From assembly GCA_937873265.1 (NCBI GenBank), contig CALMVL010000320.1, positions 1-35,989 on the forward strand: a stretch of 35,989 nucleotides of DNA, written 5' to 3'. Shown piece by piece: positions 24,992-33,893 of the stretch (the first letter of the stretch is position 1; every line of letters begins with the position of its first letter). Made by a program: the position numbers and the translations under genes. Below the pieces are notes generated by a model. The model had not been told where the DNA came from, did not search any database, and saw nothing but the letters and a program-made list of their open reading frames with translations. The stretch is from an uncultured Granulicella sp. GTDB lineage: Bacteria; Acidobacteriota; Terriglobia; Terriglobales; Acidobacteriaceae.

Positions 24992-27900
24992 GCTCTTCCA
25001 GCTTCCGTTTTTGTTTGAGGACGTTTCCACGGAAGCTCCCGGCAAGACGGACGAGCCCTCAAGCGTCCTCAACAACGCAGGTCCACCAGACTGGCTGGCT
25101 CGCAGCCAGGCCCTGGACATCCGCCGCTCCTGGATCGTGGAAGCTCCGGCCGGCTCCGGCAAAACCGGCCTCCTGATCCGACGCCTGCTGAAGCTACTTG
25201 CGGACGAAACTGTTACCGAGCCCGAACAGGTCCTGGCAATCACCTTTACCCGCGCCGCTACGAAAGAGATGCGAGACCGGGTGCTCGGCCATCTGGAAGA
25301 TGCGCACGCCGACATCTCGGCGCAATCCAGCTTCGACGTCGCCACGAGCGAACTTGCCCGCCGCGTACTCGACCGAGACCGCGAGCTCGGATGGAACCTG
25401 ATCCAGCATCCTCGACGTCTTAACATCCGCACCATTGACTCTGTGTGCGCCCAGATCCTAAGCGGCTTCCCGATCGCCTCCGGCGGCATGGGCCGTATCG
25501 AAACGGTCGACAACCCAGACGACCTCTACCGCGAAGCCGCCCGCAACGTGCTGCTCCGGCTGGGCGGACCTGACGCAGCGCTCGACCACGCTCTGCGGAC
25601 GCTGTTGCGCGTCCGCGATGGCGACCTCGGAAACTGCGAAAGGCTTCTTGCGGAAATGCTCCGATCACGCGATCAGTGGAGCAGTCTCCTTCCACCTCGT
25701 ACGCAGGTCCTCGATGATGACTATTTCGAGGAGCAGATCCTGCCTCGTCTAAACTTTGCGCTGGAGCAGGTCATCTGCGCGGAGTTGACCCGGTTGCAGA
25801 ACGCGCTGCCGGAGCCACTGCTCGTTCGCCTCACCGAAGTCGCTGCTGACCTGAGCAATCGCCCCGGGCACAACGATAACCGGTCCACAATCGCGGTTTG
25901 CAGCAATCGCTACCACTCGCCAGCGGCCCGCGTTTCCGACCTCGAACACTGGCGCGCCCTGCTGCACCTGCTGATCAAACACTCCGACTTCGAATGGCGC
26001 AGCAGCTTCAACCCAAATTATCTCGGCTTTCGAACCGACAGGGGCGATAAAGCCCGTTTACAAAGCCTTGTTGCAGAAGCCCAAGAGACACCCGGTCTGC
26101 TCGAATCGCTACAACACGCCGCACGCCTGCCGCCGGCGGAGTACCCAGAAGAACAGTGGAAGGTCGTCAAAGCCCTGCTTCGCATTCTCCGCGAAGCGCT
26201 CGGGGAACTGCAACTCGTCTTTGCCCAGCATGGCCGCTGCGACTTCGCCGAGAACGCACTGCAGGCCAGCTCCGTTCTTCGCCGGGGAGCCACATCCGAC
26301 GACCTCCGCTCTGCTCTCGGCTCCGAACTCCGGCACCTCCTCGTCGACGAGATGCAGGACACCTCCTCAAGCCAGTACGGGCTTATCCGCCTGCTTACGC
26401 AGCACTGGGATCAGATGCCTCGAGACCGACGAACTCTCTTCCTCGTCGGGGATCCCAAGCAATCCATCTATCTTTTCCGCCAGGCCCGCGTGGAGCGATT
26501 CCTGCGCACGACGCGCGAGCAGCGCCTGGGCTCGCTCGCCCTCGGCAGGCTTCACCTCACCTCCAACTTTCGCTCCCAGGCCGGTTTGATTGACCACTTT
26601 AATCACGATTTCAGCCGCATCTTTCTGTCGGCATCGAGGTTCCCGGGCGACGATGCCGCTATCACCTTTCGTCCCGTCGAGGCTGTCCGTCCAGCCGCCA
26701 CTTCCGGTGCGGACGCAGCCCGCGTCTGGCACACGAGCGTTCTTGCCCCGCCGGACGCGAGCGTCGTTGACCTCGCACGGGAACAGGCCCGAACTCGCCG
26801 GCAGAACGCGATAGCTATCCGCAGCCTCATCGTGAAGTGGCGAGCTCGTCCCCTTCCCCCTGGACGATCTGACCCCTGGCGTGTCGCCGTCCTCGTCCGC
26901 GCCCGCCAGCACCTGTTCGAGATTGTGGCTGCCCTGCGCGGCACGGCGAGCGAGGCCCCGATTCCGTATCGCGCCATCAACATCGAGCAGCTCGGCGAAC
27001 GCCCTGAGATCCTGGATCTGCTGGCTCTCACCCGCGCTGTGCTCAACCCCGCCGACCGTATTGCCTGGCTCAGTCTGCTACGGGCGCCTTGGTGCGGCCT
27101 CGAAGTTGCCGAGTTGCACCTGCTGACCGGCTCCGATGACCCGGTCTTCCACAACGAACTGATCGAGACGCTGATCGGATCCCGGGCGCACCTCCTCGCG
27201 TCGACAAGCCAAGAGCGCCTCCGTCGTCTTTCTCAGGTGATGGAGTCTGCTGCTGCACAGAGCAGCACGCTCGCTCTGGCGCAACTCGTCGAACGCACAT
27301 GGCGATCGCTTGGCGGCCACCTTCCGCTCTCTGCCGATGAGCAGACCAACGTCCAGCGTTTCTTTACGCTGCTCGACCAGATTGAGGAGAGCACCGGCCA
27401 CATCGATGTTGCCCGTCTTGCGCGGCAGGTTGAGGCGCTTTACGCCGAACCGAGCGCCGAGTCCAACGCGGTCGACCTGATGACCATTCACCAAGCAAAA
27501 GGATTGGAATGGGACTTCGTCATCGTGCCGTCGCTCGAACGCTTCACCAGCGAAACCAGCGGCAAACTCCTTACCTGGGAAGAGATCGACACCGCCAGCC
27601 CCGAGGCCGCGCACGTACTGCTCGCGCCCATCCACGGGCGCGGCGAGGATGCGCAGGCCCTGAACCGGTGGATCGCCGATCTCGCCAAAGAACGCGAAGC
27701 CGAGGAGCGCAAACGCCTCTTTTACGTCGCCTGCACCCGCGCCCGGGAAGAGCTGCACCTTTTCGCCGATGTTGAACTTACCGGTTCGGGTGCGTTTTCA
27801 GTCCACAGGAACAGCCTGCTCTCCGCTGCCTGGCCCGCCGCAAAGGAGCACTTCGGCCAGATCGGCTCCGACACACCCGCGGACCAAACGGCCCGAGCCA

Positions 27901-28643
27901 ACGAACCGGAGTTCGTGGTTACCCTGGCAGCTTCGGCTGAAGAAGCGACAAAACCCAGCCTCTACCGTCTGCCTGACGGCATCGATGTGCTGACGGGGCA
28001 CCCTATGGTCAGCTCGTCTGCAGCGGGGCCCGTGCCCGCGGTTGTGGCCACCCCCATCGAGAGATCGGAAGGCTCGCTTCCAGCCCGCACATTTGGCAAC
28101 ACCGTCCACACTCTGCTCCAGTGGCTCACAGAGCAATCTGCCGCGGGCAGTTCCCCAGCCGATCTCCTCGCTCGACTTCCCACCCTGCGAAAGCGGACGA
28201 TCGCCCTCCTGCGATCCGGCGGCATTGCTCCCAGCGAACTTGAACGCCTTAACCGAGACGTTCAGACCTCGCTCACGCGCACACTGACGAACCCGATCGG
28301 CCTTTGGCTCGTCCAACCACGCCCGAACGCCGCGAGCGAACTCTCTCTCTCCTCCTGGCGACAGCAGGAAGGGCTCACCATCCGCGTTGATCGAATTTTC
28401 ACCGCAGGCAACCACCCGCTCACCGAAGCCGGCGAAACCCTCTGGCTGATCGACTATAAGACCGCTACGCATGGACGAGTCAATCTCCAGCAGTTTCTGC
28501 TCGATCAGCGCGCTCGCTACGCCGACCAGCTCGAACGTTATGCCCAGCTGCTGCGAGGCTATGCCGGTACGGTCAGAACACGGGTGGCTCTCTACTTCCC
28601 CATGCTCGCTGAACTCGTCTGGTGGGATCCCGATCAGCCCTGA
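24984..28643 (+). CDS. AddA-like UvrD helicase/RecB-type nuclease
   Basis: A 1219-residue superfamily 1 helicase with a C-terminal nuclease, the motor subunit of the AddAB-like pair. Motifs: Walker A EAPAGSGKTGLL (K60), AITFTRAATKEM (motif Ia), LLVDEMQDTSS (D455-E456, motif II), LVGDPKQSIYLFRQA (motif III), NFRSQ (motif IV), LMTIHQAKGLEWDFV (motif V) and RLFYVACTRAREELH (motif VI). The terminal RecB nuclease has H1042, D1136 in VDRIF, and D1157-x-K1159 in LIDYKTAT. Both subunits thus keep a nuclease, so each may cut one DNA strand, as in AddAB. It ends by overlapping the convergent phoU stop (28634-28643). Confidence 0.92.
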   Translation: MAKLFQLPFLFEDVSTEAPGKTDEPSSVLNNAGPPDWLARSQALDIRRSWIVEAPAGSGKTGLLIRRLLKLLADETVTEPEQVLAITFTRAATKEMRDRVLGHLEDAHADISAQSSFDVATSELARRVLDRDRELGWNLIQHPRRLNIRTIDSVCAQILSGFPIASGGMGRIETVDNPDDLYREAARNVLLRLGGPDAALDHALRTLLRVRDGDLGNCERLLAEMLRSRDQWSSLLPPRTQVLDDDYFEEQILPRLNFALEQVICAELTRLQNALPEPLLVRLTEVAADLSNRPGHNDNRSTIAVCSNRYHSPAARVSDLEHWRALLHLLIKHSDFEWRSSFNPNYLGFRTDRGDKARLQSLVAEAQETPGLLESLQHAARLPPAEYPEEQWKVVKALLRILREALGELQLVFAQHGRCDFAENALQASSVLRRGATSDDLRSALGSELRHLLVDEMQDTSSSQYGLIRLLTQHWDQMPRDRRTLFLVGDPKQSIYLFRQARVERFLRTTREQRLGSLALGRLHLTSNFRSQAGLIDHFNHDFSRIFLSASRFPGDDAAITFRPVEAVRPAATSGADAARVWHTSVLAPPDASVVDLAREQARTRRQNAIAIRSLIVKWRARPLPPGRSDPWRVAVLVRARQHLFEIVAALRGTASEAPIPYRAINIEQLGERPEILDLLALTRAVLNPADRIAWLSLLRAPWCGLEVAELHLLTGSDDPVFHNELIETLIGSRAHLLASTSQERLRRLSQVMESAAAQSSTLALAQLVERTWRSLGGHLPLSADEQTNVQRFFTLLDQIEESTGHIDVARLARQVEALYAEPSAESNAVDLMTIHQAKGLEWDFVIVPSLERFTSETSGKLLTWEEIDTASPEAAHVLLAPIHGRGEDAQALNRWIADLAKEREAEERKRLFYVACTRAREELHLFADVELTGSGAFSVHRNSLLSAAWPAAKEHFGQIGSDTPADQTARANEPEFVVTLAASAEEATKPSLYRLPDGIDVLTGHPMVSSSAAGPVPAVVATPIERSEGSLPARTFGNTVHTLLQWLTEQSAAGSSPADLLARLPTLRKRTIALLRSGGIAPSELERLNRDVQTSLTRTLTNPIGLWLVQPRPNAASELSLSSWRQQEGLTIRVDRIFTAGNHPLTEAGETLWLIDYKTATHGRVNLQQFLLDQRARYADQLERYAQLLRGYAGTVRTRVALYFPMLAELVWWDPDQP

Positions 28644-29308
28644 GCGCTCGAGCTGTAGTGGCGAACATCCGCCCCGCGCACCCAAAAGATCACGTCCTCG
28701 GCAATGTTGGTCGCATGATCTCCCACCCGCTCCAGGTTGCGTGAAATGATGAGCGCATTCAAGGACTGCGGCGTCAGATCCGGCTTTTCTTTAATCAAGG
28801 AACTCAGCGCGTGAAAGGCGGCGTCGTTCATCTCATCCACCTGGTCGTCCAGCTTCAGCACCGTCTCGGCCATCTCCGCGTCCGCCTCAATAAATGCCTG
28901 CAACGCCCGCCGGATCATCGCCGACGAAAGCGACGCCAGCTTGGGAATGTCGACGGGCAGGTCGATATTTGCGAACGCCCCCATCTCGCGTACCCGCACC
29001 GCGATATTCACCCCCTGATCGCCGACCCGCTCGAGATCGGCGTTTATGCGAATGACTGAAAGGATAAATCGCAGGTCCACCGCCATCGGCTGCTCCATCG
29101 CCAGAAGATCGAGCGCCAGTTGATCAATCTCGCGCTCCAGCCGATTGATCGCCGGCTCGGATCGGAAGACCAGCTCGCAGAGGTTCATGTCGCGCGTGTT
29201 GTAGGCTTCAATCGACCGTTGGATGGCCTGCTCCGCCATGCCCGCCATGACCAGCAGACGCTCTTTCAATTCGTCCAGGTTCTGCTGAAATTTGATCCGC
29301 GTCGCCAT
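28634..29308 (-). CDS. phoU: Phosphate signalling regulator PhoU
   Basis: A 224-residue all-helical protein with two PhoU repeats. Family sequences seen are RFILSVIRINADLERVGDQ, the E-R-x-x-D metal-binding motif of repeat 1, and ISRNLERVGDHATNIAEDVI, that of repeat 2. PhoU represses the PhoR/PhoB response when phosphate is plentiful and limits Pst uptake. It is last in the pst cluster, and its ATG shares one base with the pstB stop (TGATG, 29306-29310). The 3' end overlaps the helicase gene on the opposite strand by 10 bases. Confidence 0.97.
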   Translation of the reverse strand: MATRIKFQQNLDELKERLLVMAGMAEQAIQRSIEAYNTRDMNLCELVFRSEPAINRLEREIDQLALDLLAMEQPMAVDLRFILSVIRINADLERVGDQGVNIAVRVREMGAFANIDLPVDIPKLASLSSAMIRRALQAFIEADAEMAETVLKLDDQVDEMNDAAFHALSSLIKEKPDLTPQSLNALIISRNLERVGDHATNIAEDVIFWVRGADVRHYSSSAQG

Positions 29309-30066
29309 CAGCCGAACCTCCCCGTAATGTAGTCTTCCGTCCGCTTATCACTTGGGTTGGTGAAGATCTTGTGCGTCGAATCGAACTCCACCATCTTGCC
29401 ATTGAGGAAGAAGCCTGTATTTTCTGCCACACGGGCTGCCTGCTGCATGTTGTGGGTCACGATCACGATGGTGTACTGGCTTTTGAGTTGAAAGATCAGA
29501 TCCTCGATCTTCGACGTCGATACCGGATCGAGCGCGCTCGCGGGCTCGTCCATCAGCAGCACCTCAGGGTCCACTGCGATCGCGCGCGCGATGCACATGC
29601 GCTGCTGCTGGCCGCCCGAGAGCGACGCGCCGGACTTCTTCTTCAGATCGTCCTTGACCTCGTCCCATAGCGCCGCCGATTTGAGCGAGCGCTCCACGGT
29701 CTCGTCCAGCACGCGCCGGTTGCGAAATCCGTTCAGCTTCAACCCACTGATCACGTTGTCGTAGATCGACATGGTCGGGAACGGATTTGGCCGCTGAAAC
29801 ACCATTCCCACCCGCCGACGAATCTCGACCGGCGACGCATCTTTATAGATGTCCACATCGCCCATTTTCACCGTGCCTTCCGCGCGCGCGATCGGGTTGG
29901 TTTCGTGCATGCGATTGAGGCATCGCACAAAGGTCGACTTGCCGCAGCCGGAGGGCCCGATCAGCGCCGTCGCATGGTTCGCGGGAATATGCAGGTTGAT
30001 GTCCTGCAGCGTGTGCGTCGTTCCGTACCACGCGTTCAGGTGCTCCACAAGAATGCCGACACCCAC
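29308..30066 (-). CDS. pstB: Phosphate ABC transporter ATP-binding protein PstB
   Basis: A 252-residue ATPase of the Pst phosphate importer. Motifs: Walker [10 protein letters not shown] near residue 36, [17 protein letters not shown] (PstB-specific Q-loop region), signature [10 protein letters not shown] and Walker [14 protein letters not shown]. It ends with the typical [11 protein letters not shown]. The frame remains open well upstream inside pstA, but the GTG at 30066 overlaps the pstA stop by one base (TAGTG) and has AGGAAGAAG upstream. Translation is therefore coupled to pstA. Confidence 0.97.
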   Translation of the reverse strand: MGVGILVEHLNAWYGTTHTLQDINLHIPANHATALIGPSGCGKSTFVRCLNRMHETNPIARAEGTVKMGDVDIYKDASPVEIRRRVGMVFQRPNPFPTMSIYDNVISGLKLNGFRNRRVLDETVERSLKSAALWDEVKDDLKKKSGASLSGGQQQRMCIARAIAVDPEVLLMDEPASALDPVSTSKIEDLIFQLKSQYTIVIVTHNMQQAARVAENTGFFLNGKMVEFDSTHKIFTNPSDKRTEDYITGRFG

Positions 30067-30974
30067 TAGCTTCTTCCTCCCCGAACGGTTCCCCGGCCAG
30101 CAAATATCCGCACCAACGTCACCGACGCCATGATCAATCCGATGAGGACCAGGGCGCCAGCCCATGCCAGCCGGTGCCATTCGTCGTACGGGCTGATCGC
30201 GTACACAAAGATCTGCAGCGGGAGAGCCGCGATCGGCTGGGTGAGCGCAAAGCTCCAGAACTGGTTGCCGAACGCGGTAAACAGCAGCGGAGCGGTTTCG
30301 CCCGCCACGCGCGCAAAGGCCAGCATGCATCCCGTGATGATGCCGGGCGAGGCCGTTCGCAGCGACACAGAAAGTGCCGTCCGCCACTTCGACACACCGA
30401 GCCCGAGCGCCGCCTCGCGCACCGACATGGGCACCTGCAGCAGCATCTCCTCGGTTGTCCGCGTGATCGTCGGCACCATCATGATCGCCAAAGCAACGCC
30501 CCCCGCAAATGCTGAAAAATGCCTTTCCCGCATCACGATCAGCGAGTACACCGAAATGCCCATCACAATCGATGGAACACCGTTCAGCACGTCCGCCGTA
30601 AACCGTACCGCGTCGCCCAGCAGCTTGCCGCGCCCGAACTCCGCCAGGTACAAACCGGCGCAGATCCCGACGGGCACGCCCATGAAACTCGCCAGAGCCA
30701 AGATGATTCCGGAGCCCACAATGGAGTTCGCCATCCCGCCGCCCGGTTCCCCGACCGGGGCCGGATTATGCGTAAAGAACGCCAGGTTGAGGGAGCTCGC
30801 GCCCTTGTAAATGAGGTAAAGCAGAATGGCGAATAGGGGGGCCAGGACTAACAGCGTTGCCAGAACCGCCAGTCCGGTGACAAAACGATTGATCCCCGTG
30901 CGCAGCATCCGGTTCGTCGCGGAAACCCGCAGCGGCCGCCGTGTGATGGATGCCTGGATCGGCTGCGTACTCAT
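30066..30974 (-). CDS. pstA: Phosphate ABC transporter permease PstA
   Basis: A 302-residue permease with six membrane helices, the first at about residues 30-55. The binding-protein-dependent transport signature is [19 protein letters not shown], followed by [20 protein letters not shown]. The GVPSIVMGI segment is typical of PstA. It pairs with PstC. Its ATG overlaps the pstC stop by one base (TGATG, 30972-30976). Confidence 0.96.
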   Translation of the reverse strand: MSTQPIQASITRRPLRVSATNRMLRTGINRFVTGLAVLATLLVLAPLFAILLYLIYKGASSLNLAFFTHNPAPVGEPGGGMANSIVGSGIILALASFMGVPVGICAGLYLAEFGRGKLLGDAVRFTADVLNGVPSIVMGISVYSLIVMRERHFSAFAGGVALAIMMVPTITRTTEEMLLQVPMSVREAALGLGVSKWRTALSVSLRTASPGIITGCMLAFARVAGETAPLLFTAFGNQFWSFALTQPIAALPLQIFVYAISPYDEWHRLAWAGALVLIGLIMASVTLVRIFAGRGTVRGGRS

Positions 30975-32077
30975 CAGATCGACCTCGCCGGGGCACCGCG
31001 GGTCACGGCCCAGACCATCAGGCGAGCCACCGCGTTTACCACAATTGTTACGAGAAACAGCGCCAGCCCAATCTCGATCAGCGCCGACAGGTACGTGTCA
31101 TCGGTCGCCTCCGAGAACTCACCCGCGATAACGCTTGCCAGCGTGTTTGCCGGCGCAAACAGGGATCGACTTATGCTTGGATGGTTGCCAATCACCATCG
31201 TCACCGCCATGGTTTCGCCCAGCGCGCGGCCCAGACCCAGCATGACGGCGCCCACGATGCCGATGCGCGAGTTGCGCAGCACCCCGGTCCGAATCATCTC
31301 CCAGCGCGTCGCCCCAAGCGCTAACACGGCCTCGCGCTGCGAGTCCGGCACCGCGCGCATGATGTCGCGCGTCAGCGAGGAGATGATTGGCAGAATCATG
31401 ATAGCCAGAATCATGCTCGCCGTCAGCAGACCCATCCCGAAGTTCGCTCCCCCAAACAACTGTGTCCAGCCAAAATATCTGGCCAAGGCCGGTCCTAATT
31501 GATCGCGCATGATGGGCACGAGCACAAACACCGCCCACAGCCCGTAGACAACCGACGGGATGGCCGCAAGCAACTCCGTCAGGAACGAGATGGGCGCACG
31601 CAACTGGCGTGGACACAGCTCCGTTACAAAGACCGCGACGCCCAAGGCCAGCGGCACTGCCATGAGCAGGGCCAGCAGCGACGTCATAAGCGTGCCGTAG
31701 ATGAACGGCAGCGCACCAAAGTTGCCGCTCACCGGATCCCATGCCGAGGTCGAGAAGAACGTCAGACCAAACTGCGCGAGCGTGAGCTTCGATCGCGCCA
31801 CCAAAATAAACAAAATGAACAGCACGATCGCGAAGATGCTGCATGCGCACAGCAGCATGATCGCCGCAAAGCTTTTGTCTGCAACGTTGCCGCTGCCGCG
31901 TCCGCGCAGGAAGTCGCGGATGACAGACGGAGCACTCGACCGCTCGCTCGAGACCGGAGCAGTATCCATGCTCAGGGCCACGGCAGGAGCAGCCGCGGCG
32001 GACGAAGTACCGGATTTGGGGCTAGTGGGGGAGCCGCTCGGAGACTCGCCTGGGATGATCATACGGCTAGAGGACAC
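30974..32077 (-). CDS. pstC: Phosphate ABC transporter permease PstC
   Basis: A 367-residue permease with a Ser/Ala/Pro-rich cytoplasmic N-terminus (about 65 residues, longer than usual) and then six helices. Family sequences: FIYGTLMTSLLALLMAVPLA, TELLAAIPSVVYGLWAVFVL, AVLALGATRWEMIRTGVL and GRALGETMAVTMVIGN. The start is set at GTG 32077, with AGGAAGAA about 6 bases upstream. ATG 32062, 15 bases on, is an alternative. PstS, the periplasmic binding protein, is not encoded here; it must lie elsewhere or be replaced. Confidence 0.95.
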   Translation of the reverse strand: MSSSRMIIPGESPSGSPTSPKSGTSSAAAAPAVALSMDTAPVSSERSSAPSVIRDFLRGRGSGNVADKSFAAIMLLCACSIFAIVLFILFILVARSKLTLAQFGLTFFSTSAWDPVSGNFGALPFIYGTLMTSLLALLMAVPLALGVAVFVTELCPRQLRAPISFLTELLAAIPSVVYGLWAVFVLVPIMRDQLGPALARYFGWTQLFGGANFGMGLLTASMILAIMILPIISSLTRDIMRAVPDSQREAVLALGATRWEMIRTGVLRNSRIGIVGAVMLGLGRALGETMAVTMVIGNHPSISRSLFAPANTLASVIAGEFSEATDDTYLSALIEIGLALFLVTIVVNAVARLMVWAVTRGAPARSI

Positions 32078-32479
32078 GCTTCTTCCTATAAGGGTCGCTG
32101 AGAAGCTGAATCGGTGCACGATCTACGTTGACCTATGCGGTGTTGACGCTATGCGGTCTAGAGTACTTGATTCGCGAGATCGTCTGGCGAACCCGATCCG
32201 CACCGGCGCGATAGTAGGACATACCTTCTCGAAGCAGCTGCCGCCTCCTGGTCACGGGCAAGCATCCCCGCGAACCACCTCCGCATGGGCCTTTGCCGGA
32301 GCGGCAGCGTGCACCGGAATGAGCCGTTGGTCGAAGCTGGAAATGGGGCAAAGCGGAGCGAAGACGCTGTTCTCGCGTACAGCCCAGGCAGACCTGCCGG
32401 AATCGCCGTCAGTTTTGCATCCCCTTTCTGTCAACTTCCGATACGTGTACCAGTCTCGCCCGCTGCTGTTACGGGAAGG
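32078..32479. other. 402-bp intergenic region between phoR and pstC
   Basis: No convincing gene lies here although the flanking genes are tightly packed. It contains the near-tandem repeat at 32127-32157. On the minus strand a TTGACA (32434-32429) has no good -10 at 17 bases. A 29-codon minus-strand frame starts at an ATG behind GAGAAGG (32222-32220), ends at TAG 32135-32133, and could be a leader peptide. This is where pstC would need its own promoter, but canonical Pho boxes with 11-base spacing are not clear. Confidence 0.4.
32127..32157. repeat. Near-tandem repeat upstream of pstC
   Basis: GTTGAC occurs at 32127-32132 and 32142-32147, and TATGCGGT at 32134-32141 and 32150-32157. It is thus a unit of 15-16 bases repeated twice. 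It lies 50-80 bases before the pstC start. The position and duplication suggest a binding site for a regulator, PhoB or another, but the spacing differs from the classic Pho box. Confidence 0.4.
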
Positions 32480-33880
32480 TTACATTGCCAGCGACTCCTC
32501 GGAATCCGCCGCGTTCTCAGGGCGGGGCACCGCTGGGAGCGTAAACAGGAACGTGCTTCCCGCGTTCAGCTCGCTTTCGGCTCGGATCTCACCGCCGAAT
32601 CGCTGCACCAGATGCCGCGCGATGGCCAGTCCCAGACCCGTGCCGCCCGACTCCCGCGATCGCGCCTTGTCGACGCGGTAGAAACGCTCAAAGATCCGCT
32701 GAAGATGTTCCGACGCGATCCCCGGACCGCGATCCGCAACCCGAAACTCCACCATTGCCGCGGGCTCGGTCAGCTCACGCGCCTCCACCGTCACATGCGC
32801 GCCCTCGCCCGAGCGCCCGCGCCCATACTTGATCCCGTTTTCGATCAGATTGCTCAGCACCTGCAGCACCGCATCCGGGTCCGACATCACCGCACTGTCC
32901 GTGACCGCGCCCACCCTCAGCGTAGCGTGCTCCTCTTCGAGCATCCCACTCACTGCCTGCACGGCGTCCTGCACCAGCTGGCTCGCCGGCACGGCACGCT
33001 CCCGTGATTCCTGCCCTGCCGACTCCACCCGGGCCATCAGCAACAGATCCTCGGTCAGCCTCGTCATGCGGCTCGCGTTCTTCAGGATGGTTTCGAGAAA
33101 CGCCCGTGCCTGCGGGGTGAGCCCGGCCTCATGGTCCAGCAGCGTTTCGACATAGCCGCTGATGGATGTAAGCGGGGTCCGCAGCTCGTGCGAGACATTG
33201 GCGACAAAGTCCCGCTGCGTCCGCTCCACCTGTTCTATGCGCGTGATGTCGTGCAGCACCGCGACCGCGCCGCCGGCCGGCATCGGCGACGCGTTCACCT
33301 CGAAGATCCGTCCAGGCACGAGCGACGTCGACCGCCTCTGGCAGAGCGTCCGCTCGACCACCGCGTGCCGCACGCACGCCAGGACCTCCGGGTCGCGGAT
33401 CGTCTGCACGAGCGCGTGCCCGACCCGCACCGAGCCGCTCTCGGCCGAGCCCGTCATCAGATGCTGCATCCGCTGATTCGTCCACAGGATCCGACCCGCG
33501 GGATCCACGGCCAGCACCGGATCCTGCATGCTGTCCACCATGGCTTCGAGCGCGCGCCGGTTGTCCGCGGCAGCCGCCAGTGCGCGAGCCACCTCACCCG
33601 AGGCATGCGAGATCGCGGCTGCCAATCCGTCAAAGTCGCTGAACTGCTGCTCCAGCACGCAGCTCGGAGCTTCCGCCATCTTCGCCGCGGTCTGTTGAAG
33701 CGGAAGCACGCTCCGACGCACCGAGCGCGACAACAGAAGAGCGCTCACCGACGCCCAACCGAAGACAAGGCCGGTCGCCAGCACCCATCCATGCGGCACC
33801 AGAGTCGCTCGCAGCACGATGAAAAACGCCATCAGGACCACGAGCTGCAGCAGAAACGCCAGAAACAGACTGCGTCGCAT
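32480..33880 (-). CDS. phoR: Phosphate regulon sensor histidine kinase PhoR
   Basis: A 466-residue membrane kinase. Two helices at about residues 4-24 and 32-51 enclose a very short periplasmic loop, so it probably senses through Pst/PhoU rather than an outside ligand. A linker and PAS domain follow (about 105-215, with MVDSMQDPVLAVDPAGRILW). The catalytic part is standard: H231 in VSHELRTPLTSI, N-box NLIENGIKYG, G1 DRGPGIA and G2 GGTGLGLAI. ATG 33880 lies 13 bases after the phoB stop with GAGGGT upstream; the longer frame to 34018 overlaps phoB. Assigned as PhoR from its neighbours. Confidence 0.93.
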   Translation of the reverse strand: MRRSLFLAFLLQLVVLMAFFIVLRATLVPHGWVLATGLVFGWASVSALLLSRSVRRSVLPLQQTAAKMAEAPSCVLEQQFSDFDGLAAAISHASGEVARALAAAADNRRALEAMVDSMQDPVLAVDPAGRILWTNQRMQHLMTGSAESGSVRVGHALVQTIRDPEVLACVRHAVVERTLCQRRSTSLVPGRIFEVNASPMPAGGAVAVLHDITRIEQVERTQRDFVANVSHELRTPLTSISGYVETLLDHEAGLTPQARAFLETILKNASRMTRLTEDLLLMARVESAGQESRERAVPASQLVQDAVQAVSGMLEEEHATLRVGAVTDSAVMSDPDAVLQVLSNLIENGIKYGRGRSGEGAHVTVEARELTEPAAMVEFRVADRGPGIASEHLQRIFERFYRVDKARSRESGGTGLGLAIARHLVQRFGGEIRAESELNAGSTFLFTLPAVPRPENAADSEESLAM

Positions 33881-33893
33881 CAGACCCTCGAAC

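Noticed and set aside
32133-32351. 72-codon minus-strand frame between phoR and pstC
   Set aside because: No family resemblance and odd composition. Only its last 29 codons have a plausible ribosome site, so it is mentioned as a possible leader but not called a gene.
32461-32485. GTTAC repeated with 11-base spacing, resembling a Pho box
   Set aside because: The repeat overlaps the phoR stop, is on the opposite strand to pstC and matches the CTGTCAT consensus poorly. Chance is more likely.
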